A stretch of DNA of 64,000 nucleotides from NCBI GenBank assembly GCA_021927905.1, contig BLLK01000045.1, positions 1,054,001 to 1,118,000 of the forward strand, in the 5' to 3' direction. Of this stretch, positions 50,317-60,387 are shown piece by piece. Source of the stretch: Chaetoceros tenuissimus (lineage: Eukaryota; Bacillariophyta; Thalassiosirophyceae; Chaetocerotales; Chaetocerotaceae). The number at the start of each line of letters is the position of its first letter. Position 1 is the stretch's first letter. The translations under genes and the position numbers were made by a program. Below the pieces are notes generated by a model, which saw only the letters and a list, made by a program, of their open reading frames with translations, was not told the DNA's origin and did not search any database.

Positions 50317-52368
50317 TTATCTTACGAAATGTTCTTGGAATCTTTGAGAGCGTTGCTTCTCTTTGAAACTTGTTCTTAACTTTTCTATATCACGTGAACG
50401 TAGTGGCGTTGATGATCTACTTCGACTAGATCTCTGAATCCCTTGGTTTGCCATCATCCCCTTCTTTGAATCAACATTCTTCATTATATTTTCCCTTATT
50501 CCTTTTCTTGTCAACACTTTCTTGTCACCTTCTGCAATCATAGGTTTGAACCGACGGTAAAGAATATTTCGATTTTGGAATTTCCTCTTTTGTAGTAATT
50601 GCATCACTACCTTTGATGAAAACATTGTAATCTATAAAGGTTCGGATAAGATTTGTTTTGTTAGTATTGTATTGAATACGTGAAAAAAATACTTTTTTGC
50701 ATCACTTACATCAACTCCATCCAATGCGACTATCACGTCTCCCACTCGGATGTCTTTGGCTACAGCATTATCCGTGAGTTTCACCACTGTGAGCCCTTCA
50801 GAGTTTTTCACTATTGTCATGCCTAATTCCCCCGGAGGTATGACAGTCTCGAGCAGGTCAGTATTATCTGTCAATTTCCTATCCATTATCTTTGGATTTC
50901 TTAATGCAGGATTTGAATTATTCAAATCTGTTGCTGAACGGTATTGTTGTATCCTTTCCTTCCGAATCATCTCAGTTATCTCCTCTTGAGTCATTACATG
51001 ATTCTTTGGTTTTATTGTTTGTGGATTATTTTCCTCTGCAATATTAGGCCCCATACCAACATGACTCTCAATACCACCACTCACCGGAACCATTGGTTCC
51101 TTCTGTACTCTACTTTGACTGGATGCTCGATCGTTTCCATGATGTCTTTCATCTACTCGTACATTCGATGACATATTGGATGATCTACTATCTGGTCTGC
51201 GTGAAGAACTTCGTTCTCGATGTCTTGACGAGCTTCTATCTCTATGCTGTGACGATTTTTTCTCTCTTCTACGAGAAGAGCTTCTTTCTCTCCGACGTGA
51301 TGGAACTGACATTGTATCTTCAGAAGTTGCGCCCATTGTTCCTGAAGAAGTTGATGTTCTTCGTTCTCTGATAGCTTCTGGTCTCATCATTCTTTGAGGA
51401 GGTCTTTCATTGCGCAAACCCATGGCTCTTGGAGGTAATCCCATTGGTGAAATATCCATCTCTGGTATATGATGGCGACTCATAGATCGAGCAAGAGGTG
51501 AAAGTGACCTCTCTCCAGGACGAACACCATTGTAGCCAATATCTAAACTTGGATCGATGAAATTTCGTACAGAACGAGTTGGACTAATTCCCCTGGGATG
51601 GATTCCAGGTAAATTTGTACTTGCGATGGGATCAATTGACCTGACTGAACGAGTTGGACTGATATTTGACAAGGTTTGTGCATATGATGTTGGTTGTGGT
51701 GGTATCTGACCCAATCCCATAGCAGATGAATGGCGAGGAAGAACACCCACAGAAGGAGCTATCGGACTTAGCCCAGGTGGAATACCTGGTGGAGTAGCAG
51801 AATTCATATTTAACGGGGTGCCAAAAGGTTGCATCAAAAGTGGACTCTGTTGCATACCAACTGGATTCACAACTGGATTCAAGTTCCGCATAGAAGGGTG
51901 AAGTAATGGATTGATTGGTATACGAGGTGGTGGATCTCTTTTGCTATTTGCTAGCCTTGTATCATCAGAAGAGCTGGAGCTTGTACTATCTCGTGAATCC
52001 TTTTTCTTTCTACTCTTCGATCTTGACTTTTTCTTATCTTTCTTCTTTTTACTACGTGACTTTGACTTTTTTCTGTGTCTTCTGGAATCATCACGTGAAC
52101 TATCCAATGTATAATCTTCTGAATCAAAAGTGCTGTCGTTGGCTGCTTTTCTGAAGCTCCTCTTTATCTCTTCTTCCGTCTCGTCCAAGAAATCATAGAT
52201 ATCCATAGTTGTTGTGTCGATCCCTGCACAAACAAGTAGAGAATCTAAAATTCCACCAGGGCTAAGATCTTGCACAAACGAATCAGAAGAATCCATTGTG
52301 CTGCTATAGCCTATTTTTGATTTACGAGGCTTTCTAGACCGCCCTCTTTCATGATATTTAGATACCAT
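50317..52368 (-). CDS. Cytoplasmic Arg/Ser-rich protein with C-terminal PDZ domain, two exons
   Basis: Exons 52368-50710 and 50631-50317, with a 78-base intron (GTAAGT ... TATAG); 657 residues. The N-terminal ~150 residues are acidic, then Lys/Ser-rich (SRSKKKKDKKKSRSK). A long Pro/Met/Ser-rich middle contains SPTRSVR repeats, then RS-type runs (RRRERSSSRRRE). A PDZ domain near residues 505-600 is split by the intron: VIPPGELGMTIVKNSEGL, DNAVAKDIRVGDVIVALDGVD|ITMFSSKVVMQLLQKRK. A basic tail follows. There is no signal peptide, unlike the receptor-like PDZ gene at 32275, so it is probably cytoplasmic or nuclear. PDZ partners are unknown. Confidence 0.85.
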
Positions 52369-52828
52369 GGTTGGTTACTTTTCAACTGGTTGTCTTTTTG
52401 TTTTGTTTGGTTTGTTTATTTCATACAAACAAGTAAAGTCCATTTATTAGTTTTCCGAAAGTTAATTATGGAAATTAGATTCTTCTTTAACGGATCTCTA
52501 GTCGTGCGAAAGTGCTATAGTTAAGGGACGTTTAGCTTAGTAATCTGACTAAAAAAGTCAACTAGCCTGTTCAGAATCCTTTATCAAACTTCAACATGCT
52601 CATCGAAGAAGGCATCTTCATGCATCCAGCATCCACAAACCACAAACCTGGAACCTGGAAATCTTTCATGTTATGTTGTGATACAATTGCTAGAATAATT
52701 GTAGCATCTTCTCTTCGTGATATAATTTACTTTCAGATTCTTCTTTAAAGAATTGCTAGCTTAATTCCATTTCAATACTTATTCCTGTGTGTGGAAGAGA
52801 ATAATAGAATATAGAAAGAATACAAAGA
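52369..52828. promoter_or_regulatory. Divergent promoter region
   Basis: About 460 bases between the PDZ gene (left, minus) and a small secretory-pathway protein gene (right, plus). No site or small gene is recognised. Confidence 0.45.
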
Positions 52829-53140
52829 ATGAATCGACTGTTCCAACGTCTAGTGCTTTTCAGTTTCTGCACATTGCTATGTCATGCATTTATTATGCCT
52901 AAAAGCGGTGATATTGGAAATTGCATGAATATAAATACATATGGTACACCACAATCGTTAATTTTGCCTGGAAAGACTGCAGTTGCAATGGCTAAAAACA
53001 ATATGGATGGCCAAAAAGGAACAAATGAAATCGACTACGTCAAGATTCTTGGAATGTTCATTAATCCACTCAATCCCTACTCTTGGTTTCTGTATTTTTT
53101 TGTTGGAATCAATGTCTTTAGCGCTCTCCAGAATCAGTAA
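52829..53140 (+). CDS. Small membrane protein with signal peptide, probably plastid-targeted
   Basis: A 103-residue single-exon protein. It starts MNRLFQRLVLFSFCTLLCHAFIMP: a signal peptide whose cleavage region (CHA|FIMP) has a Phe at the +1 position. In diatoms this 'A|F' signature with a following basic stretch marks proteins imported into the four-membrane plastid (the ASAFAP motif). The mature part is short and hydrophilic, then has one membrane segment near the end (SWFLYFFVGINVFSAL). This resembles small one-helix thylakoid or envelope proteins, but I recognise no family. Confidence in the gene is moderate; targeting is inferred. Confidence 0.6.
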   Translation: MNRLFQRLVLFSFCTLLCHAFIMPKSGDIGNCMNINTYGTPQSLILPGKTAVAMAKNNMDGQKGTNEIDYVKILGMFINPLNPYSWFLYFFVGINVFSALQNQ

Positions 53141-53320
53141 TTGTTGGCCAAGTCTTCTGTTATTTTGTTACCGAGAAAGGGGGGACAAAGAAAGGAGAAT
53201 TATAGGTTTTTCTTGAAGAGATTAAGAACTATTTAGTGCTTTCCTTGATCTACAACTAGAGAATTCTTCTAAAACTAGGAAAGCAATTCTTCTGTAGGAA
53301 TATCCCATATATATTCGAAT

Positions 53321-54172
53321 TCACTTGGACGAGATATAGATATGATGGTGTTTGCTTTTGGTAGCAGCTACGAGGACTCCCACATTCGGCTTCGGAACTT
53401 TGTAGATTCGAACGCCTCCTCTCCATAGTTTTTCATTATTTTCAAAGTACATAATTCTATCCTCTGGCCTCCCGTGGGAAACAACAACCATGCTACCATG
53501 ACCATCTTTCAGGACCCTTGAACATTCTTGCATCATATGCTTCACCTTTGTTAATGCGCCATTGCCGCATAGAATTGCATCCAAGGCTGCCTTGTTGATT
53601 ATCAGATCAAATGAATTATCTGGGTATGGAAGGTCCTTTGTGACATCGATACATTCAAACTCCATCCTTTGCACTTGTGGGTAGGAAATTGAATTGATAG
53701 ATTTGGACCGAATCGAATTGTTTTTCAATGTGTCAGATTCTTCATCGCTTTTCTCTTTCGAACTTTTTCGATTCAACTCTTCTCTAGTTTCTCTGTTTAC
53801 TTTCGCTTGGACTTTCCGATAGATATCATTATTATCATGAGTGTTCTTCCTTTCTTCGATACAAACGTTGGAATAGTCAATGTTCACTATGCCTCCGATG
53901 TAGCCATCATTCAGCATTTCCTCTCCCAAACGGCTGTACCCACAACCAACTATTAGTACTTTACACAATTCTTTGGGAGGGAATTCGCCCAAACAAGCTT
54001 CTTCTTCTCCATCGATTTTGGCAAGATTTTTACTTGGCGAGAGTACAGCTGGTGTAAGGAATTCTTTCAGTGTAGAATAATTTTGATACCACTCAAAAAC
54101 TCCTTTCTCTTGTTCATATCTTTTGTTCCAGTATTCAACACTGCCGTAGTTACTAAATGATGACATTTTCAT
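53321..54172 (-). CDS. Class I SAM-dependent methyltransferase (EEF1A-KMT4/METTL13-like)
   Basis: A 283-residue single-exon protein; the start is placed at the first real ATG (54172). The opening NYGSVEYWNKRYEQEKGVFEWYQNY matches the 'ygs..YWd.RY......fdWy..y' block of METTL13/EEF1A-lysine methyltransferase 4 enzymes. Then come the SAM motif VLIVGCGYSRLGEEMLNDGY, IVNIDYSNVCI, the acidic FECIDVTKDLPYPDNSFDLIINKAALDAILCG (motif II/post-I region) and MMQECSRVLKDG. An insert of ~50 charged residues (EELNRKSSKEKSDEESD) interrupts the fold between motif I and II. It likely methylates a lysine of elongation factor 1A or a related protein. Confidence 0.85.
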   Translation of the reverse strand: MKMSSFSNYGSVEYWNKRYEQEKGVFEWYQNYSTLKEFLTPAVLSPSKNLAKIDGEEEACLGEFPPKELCKVLIVGCGYSRLGEEMLNDGYIGGIVNIDYSNVCIEERKNTHDNNDIYRKVQAKVNRETREELNRKSSKEKSDEESDTLKNNSIRSKSINSISYPQVQRMEFECIDVTKDLPYPDNSFDLIINKAALDAILCGNGALTKVKHMMQECSRVLKDGHGSMVVVSHGRPEDRIMYFENNEKLWRGGVRIYKVPKPNVGVLVAATKSKHHHIYISSK

Positions 54173-54433
54173 TAAAATGGACAGGGTAGAAAAATTGTAG
54201 AGAAAAGATGGTGACCAACCCCTCTTGTCTTCACTGACAGCAAACAATCGATTTCAATCAATTTTGAATTTTCAGAATATTGGATATCCAAGTATGTACG
54301 TAGGAGACAACTACGACAGAACTAACTTCTCCATGGTACGCAAGAGAAATTAAAAAGCTTACACAAAATAAAGAATCAAAAACTTTGCACAGATAACTGT
54401 CACATATATGTAAAATTATTTCTTTATTTCAAA

Positions 54434-56388
54434 AACTACGTTAAACAACGCCTCACTTCTTATGCATCAGAATCCTTGTCTGCGTTTGCCTCTGGATCTG
54501 CCTCTGGAAGTCCAGTGTGGTCACGAAGACGAGCAAGCTCTGCCTTGATCATATCCATATCATCTGGAAGAGCGTCAGTTGCTGCAGCCTTACGTTGTCT
54601 CTTCTCGAAAGAATCAGTGATGGACTCTCTAAGTCCTCCCTTGAACCACTTGAATGCAAAGTAAAGGATGATCAAGATCAAAATTGCAGTAAGAACTGCT
54701 CCAAGAACAGTGTATCCCTTAGAGTCCTGCTCGAACAAGGAAGAAAGTCCGTAAAGGATAATTGGAATAACTGCGAATACAACTAAGATGTACAAGATTG
54801 GGAATCCCTTCCAGATACGGGTTGCCTTTCCAAGTGCACGAGCCATACGAATAGGAATACGTCTCATGTATGGAATTGGGTACCAGATAAGGATTCCAGT
54901 AATGTTGAAGAACAAGTGACAAAGTGCTACCTGAAGTGCATCAGTTCCATCAGATACCAAGGATGCCAAAAGACCAGTGAAGGTAGTTCCAATGTTCGCT
55001 CCAAGAGTCAATGGGTACATCTGCTCAACACGAAGTGCTCCCATTCCTACGAATGGAGTAAGAGCAGAAGTGGTAATGGAAGAAGACTGTACTAGAAGAG
55101 TAATACCGCATCCAATCAACATAGCAAGGTATCCGTTAACACTGGTTGCCTTGTAGATAATACGAGTAGAAACTCCCATCAACATCTTCTGAAGAATAGT
55201 TACAAGTCCTACCAAACATACAATCAAGATTACAAGAGCAAGGAAGAATACAACTGCTCCAGAAATCTCATCATCACGGCGAGTAGCTCCATCTTGGAAG
55301 AACGCTGGACATCCTGCTGCCTTGTCACAGGTGATAAGACCAATACGTGGACAACTTCCCTGTCCAGCTTCAATCTTGGTAACTCCATCCTCTTCGAAAC
55401 ATCCTTCCTTTGGTGGAACACAGGTCTTGTAGCCTACTTCACCACCGACACAATAAACCGGATAAAAGATTCCTCCCTCTTCACAGTCTCCCTTTCCTTG
55501 TGCAAGCTTCTTGGTAACATCCTTGTTCGCCTTGATTACAAGGTTTCCAAGAGGTCCTACAATCTTCTTTACTGGTCCTACCCACTTCTCTCCTTGTCCC
55601 TCACGTTCATTTGGAACAACAGCTCCAGAAAGAGCATTCAAGTAAGTAGTAGCAACCTCAACTGGGAACAAGATTCCTACAGACAAAAAGTTAAACATAT
55701 CGTGAACAGTTGCTCCTGCGAATGCACGCTCAAGCTCATCTCCATCTCCCAAGTGACCCATAGCTACAATGGTGTTGGTTACAGAAGTTCCGATATTAGC
55801 TCCCATAACCATGAAAATTCCACTTTTTACAGTTACACTTCCTGCTCCTACCAAGGATACAATGATAGAAGTGGTAGAGGAAGAAGACTGAATCAATACA
55901 GTACACAAGATACCAACCATAAGTCCTGCAACTGGGTTGGTGTCATCTCCAAAGAGAGATCCTGCTGTACATCCTCCAAGAACCTTTGCAGCAGTTCCCA
56001 AAAGATTCAATCCCAAAAGGAAGAAGTAAAGGAAGAAACATACTGCTGCGATTCCCAAAAGGATGAATGCCCACTCTTGTGGAGTGTGCACACAACAAGT
56101 ACGGCATACCTCTCCCCAGGTAGCATCACCGATATCCTCGGTCTGCTCCTCAGCAAAGTCTACATCACCAAAATGAGTAGATCCAGTTGGGCGATCCTTA
56201 CGGGTCTTTGCAACCTCTTCGTCATTAAACTCTTCCTTGGACTGTTTTGATATCAAAGATTGAAAGGGGCAAGTGTTAGATGTGAGTTTGTCAGTGTTTG
56301 ATTGTCAGTGCATGTGTTTACCATGCAAGTTTGGAGTAGTTGCACATACCATGATTGAATTCTCTAGTGGGAAAATAATGAGGGGAAA
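54434..56388. repeat. Segmental duplicate, copy 1 of a 1955-base unit
   Basis: Bases 54434-56388 match 57735-59689 at a constant offset of 3301 bases. I found one base difference, a silent CAT/CAC at a His codon near the start of the protein. The match begins 26 bases after the stop codon and ends 36 bases upstream of the start ATG. Flanks on both sides are unrelated to those of copy 2. Confidence 0.93.
54460..56352 (-). CDS. Sodium-dependent phosphate cotransporter (NaPi/SLC34-like), copy 1
   Basis: Exon 1 is only the ATG (56352-56350); a 108-base intron (GTATGT ... AACAG) follows; exon 2 is 56241-54460. The spliced protein is 594 residues and reads M|SKEEFNDEEVAK. It has the two inverted Na/Pi cotransporter repeats with their QSSS signatures: LIQSSSSTTSIIVSLVGAG near residue 118 and LLVQSSSITTSALTPFVGMG near 386, each next to a GANIGT(S/T) motif. 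A Cys-rich extracellular loop (~260-320: DCEEGG, CVPPKEGC, CPRIGLITCDK) lies between. There are about eight membrane helices, and soluble acidic/basic tails. It takes up inorganic phosphate with sodium. Lys is nearly always AAG, a bias stronger than in neighbours, which points to high expression. Confidence 0.93.
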
Positions 56389-57734
56389 CTCAGGGTGACA
56401 GAAGAAGAATCAAAATTGATGTTTTCCCCAGATTTTTTCTGTGGGTGGTTGTCGTGCTACAATTCGACGAATCTTCCTGAATCCATCCTTGCCAATGAGT
56501 AGCAGCAAGAGTGAGAAGAAGAATGAAGAATCTCGTTGAATCTACCTCATGCCTTGCCATTTAAAAATTGTGAAACAAGATTAGAAGATTCTCCGAATCG
56601 AATCCGTCGAAAATAGCCTGTTGCAAGTGCCACAATTTTTTATTTCAATTTCCACAGAAAAAAAGTTGGGACTGGGACTCAGCGCGTTCAAACGAAAACG
56701 GGAGAGGTTTGGCTGTTTTAAATACTTTTGCGATGGGGAGAAGAATGTCCGGGAAAGAATATAGTCAGGATCGATTGTACAAGTTATGATTGTTATATAA
56801 CCATATGAAAGGCGCATCTCACCTTTGAGAGATGATGAAGATGAGAGATAAGAGATGATTGGCTCAGGTACTGGATGGATGTAATAAGAAGAAAAGAAAA
56901 AAGAATGAATCGTCTTTTAATTCGTATGGTCTAAAGCTTGAATAGATTCACGAAAAGGTGGTGTCAATTGATAAATGATCTTAAGATTATCTTTTCGTTC
57001 TTGGTGTTAGGTAGCAGAAGATTTGGTCAGTAAAGAATCATCGTTGCAAAGCAAAATCAGTACACGTAGAGAGTCCATTCAGAATTAAATGATATTTGGA
57101 AAGCGTTTATATGGGAGAGAAAACGATTAAAACATCAGATGGCGATGAATCTGATGTCTTATGTTTGCTATCGTGATATAGTTTCTATAAATGGGGATGT
57201 GTAAAAACCCTTTCTCATTCTGATGCTGGAGATAATGTCAACATTTTTGAACAGTCATGAATTGAAAACAAATATTAACTATCTTTCAAAAGTTTCCAGC
57301 AACAAGACAAAATTGAATAACTGTTATAAGATAATTGATGAGAAAATGAAATTCCTACTACATTTCAACACCAGTGAATTTTCAATTTGAGAAGAAATAA
57401 CAAAATCAACTGGTGTGATTTATAAGTACAAAAGTGATTACAGATAAAAATAAATATAACGAAAAAAGGTTGATTTTCACTCGCTTTACTCCACATATTA
57501 AACTTATAGACAAAGGTAGCATCAAAAGAGAATCAATAAGTTATAATGATTTCAAATCTAGGTAAGAATTAAAAGAAAACCCGAACAAAATCGACAAATC
57601 CCGGTCTCTTTAATGATGATTGAGAGAACATTCTATACCATACCACTCGTAAACCGCCATATGAAATTCGAGAAACATAAAAAAAGATGATCAATAAATT
57701 AGAAAATGGAAAACACAAAATTTATTCTTTAGTT
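56389..57734. other. Unique spacer between the two transporter copies
   Basis: About 1350 bases not shared with the region upstream of copy 2. It contains the promoter of copy 1 (to the right of 56388) and the 3' flank of copy 2 (left of 57735). No gene is recognised; a 78-codon minus frame here is probably chance. Confidence 0.6.
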
Positions 57735-59689
57735 AACTACGTTAAACAACGCCTCACTTCTTATGCATCAGAATCCTTGTCTGCGTTTGCCTCTGGATCT
57801 GCCTCTGGAAGTCCAGTGTGGTCACGAAGACGAGCAAGCTCTGCCTTGATCATATCCATATCATCTGGAAGAGCGTCAGTTGCTGCAGCCTTACGTTGTC
57901 TCTTCTCGAAAGAATCAGTGATGGACTCTCTAAGTCCTCCCTTGAACCACTTGAATGCAAAGTAAAGGATGATCAAGATCAAAATTGCAGTAAGAACTGC
58001 TCCAAGAACAGTGTATCCCTTAGAGTCCTGCTCGAACAAGGAAGAAAGTCCGTAAAGGATAATTGGAATAACTGCGAATACAACTAAGATGTACAAGATT
58101 GGGAATCCCTTCCAGATACGGGTTGCCTTTCCAAGTGCACGAGCCATACGAATAGGAATACGTCTCATGTATGGAATTGGGTACCAGATAAGGATTCCAG
58201 TAATGTTGAAGAACAAGTGACAAAGTGCTACCTGAAGTGCATCAGTTCCATCAGATACCAAGGATGCCAAAAGACCAGTGAAGGTAGTTCCAATGTTCGC
58301 TCCAAGAGTCAATGGGTACATCTGCTCAACACGAAGTGCTCCCATTCCTACGAATGGAGTAAGAGCAGAAGTGGTAATGGAAGAAGACTGTACTAGAAGA
58401 GTAATACCGCATCCAATCAACATAGCAAGGTATCCGTTAACACTGGTTGCCTTGTAGATAATACGAGTAGAAACTCCCATCAACATCTTCTGAAGAATAG
58501 TTACAAGTCCTACCAAACATACAATCAAGATTACAAGAGCAAGGAAGAATACAACTGCTCCAGAAATCTCATCATCACGGCGAGTAGCTCCATCTTGGAA
58601 GAACGCTGGACATCCTGCTGCCTTGTCACAGGTGATAAGACCAATACGTGGACAACTTCCCTGTCCAGCTTCAATCTTGGTAACTCCATCCTCTTCGAAA
58701 CATCCTTCCTTTGGTGGAACACAGGTCTTGTAGCCTACTTCACCACCGACACAATAAACCGGATAAAAGATTCCTCCCTCTTCACAGTCTCCCTTTCCTT
58801 GTGCAAGCTTCTTGGTAACATCCTTGTTCGCCTTGATTACAAGGTTTCCAAGAGGTCCTACAATCTTCTTTACTGGTCCTACCCACTTCTCTCCTTGTCC
58901 CTCACGTTCATTTGGAACAACAGCTCCAGAAAGAGCATTCAAGTAAGTAGTAGCAACCTCAACTGGGAACAAGATTCCTACAGACAAAAAGTTAAACATA
59001 TCGTGAACAGTTGCTCCTGCGAATGCACGCTCAAGCTCATCTCCATCTCCCAAGTGACCCATAGCTACAATGGTGTTGGTTACAGAAGTTCCGATATTAG
59101 CTCCCATAACCATGAAAATTCCACTTTTTACAGTTACACTTCCTGCTCCTACCAAGGATACAATGATAGAAGTGGTAGAGGAAGAAGACTGAATCAATAC
59201 AGTACACAAGATACCAACCATAAGTCCTGCAACTGGGTTGGTGTCATCTCCAAAGAGAGATCCTGCTGTACATCCTCCAAGAACCTTTGCAGCAGTTCCC
59301 AAAAGATTCAATCCCAAAAGGAAGAAGTAAAGGAAGAAACATACTGCTGCGATTCCCAAAAGGATGAATGCCCACTCTTGTGGAGTGTGCACACAACAAG
59401 TACGGCATACCTCTCCCCAGGTAGCATCACCGATATCCTCGGTCTGCTCCTCAGCAAAGTCTACATCACCAAAGTGAGTAGATCCAGTTGGGCGATCCTT
59501 ACGGGTCTTTGCAACCTCTTCGTCATTAAACTCTTCCTTGGACTGTTTTGATATCAAAGATTGAAAGGGGCAAGTGTTAGATGTGAGTTTGTCAGTGTTT
59601 GATTGTCAGTGCATGTGTTTACCATGCAAGTTTGGAGTAGTTGCACATACCATGATTGAATTCTCTAGTGGGAAAATAATGAGGGGAAA
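57735..59689. repeat. Segmental duplicate, copy 2 of the 1955-base unit
   Basis: The right-hand copy, in the same orientation as copy 1 at 54434-56388; see that entry for the match. Coding sequence and intron are shared; only the outer flanks are unique. Confidence 0.93.
57761..59653 (-). CDS. Sodium-dependent phosphate cotransporter (NaPi/SLC34-like), copy 2
   Basis: ATG-only exon 59653-59651, a 108-base intron, and exon 2 at 59542-57761. The encoded 594-residue protein is identical to copy 1, with the only visible base change silent. The upstream sequence from 59690 differs entirely from that of copy 1, so the two copies may respond to different signals while making the same transporter. 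The shared stretch includes the intron, which argues against a copy made through processed RNA. Either a very recent duplication or ongoing gene conversion confined to the transcribed unit would explain it. Confidence 0.93.
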
Positions 59690-60387
59690 TGTAGAACAAG
59701 ATTCAAGTGCGCTGTGTGTGGAAGAAAGATGCCAAAAGATGAAAAAGGGAGGAATGAATCCAAAAATGAATCTTCAAGATTCTAGATGAAGATTCATTCA
59801 TTGAATCTTTCTCCTTAGCCAACAGGGATGAAACTCTAAATAGCTATTTTTTGGCCAAAAGTCGATTAGATTTTCGTCATTTTTACACCTTTTTCATGTC
59901 GCTTTACTTCTAGGTTTTTTCCAACAGATGTTGTTTGAGAACACGTCATAAGATTGTTTATTTTCACTGAATCTGATGAATTCCATCAATTGATTGGCTG
60001 CGCGCACTGTCACCACACAATCAAACATTGATCGATCAATCAATCAACACCATCAACACGTTGACGGACGTGCGTTGAAGGACAATGTTTGCATCTTTAA
60101 ATCATTGACCAATACGCAGACACTCCCAAGACATTAGTTTGATTTGAAAGTTTGCGGTTTAAAGCCTTTCAATTCTACGTAGTTATGTCTCACACAAATT
60201 TCACGAATATTTTCTCTTCTGCCGATTGTGTTCATACCCACACAAGTAGAGGACCAACCTTAATTTTTTAAATCTTTTGAAAGAGAGAAACTTTTTTATA
60301 ATGTCAGAGACTTACTAAGAATTTAAATCTACAACTATGGGTTAGTCAGAGGGCCTACACTCGCATAAGTAACCAGCAGAACCAACT
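59690..60387. other. Intergenic, no gene recognised
   Basis: About 700 bases with the promoter of transporter copy 2 on its left and the 3' flank of the DnaJ gene on its right. It contains a run of ATCAATCAATCAA type short repeats around 60030-60045. No coding signal. Confidence 0.45.

Noticed and set aside
55294-56250. 318-codon open frame antisense to transporter copy 1 (and its twin at 58595-59551)
   Set aside because: Long antisense frames arise from the strong codon bias of the transporter. The only base difference is silent in the transporter but changes a residue here, which fits selection on the transporter frame.
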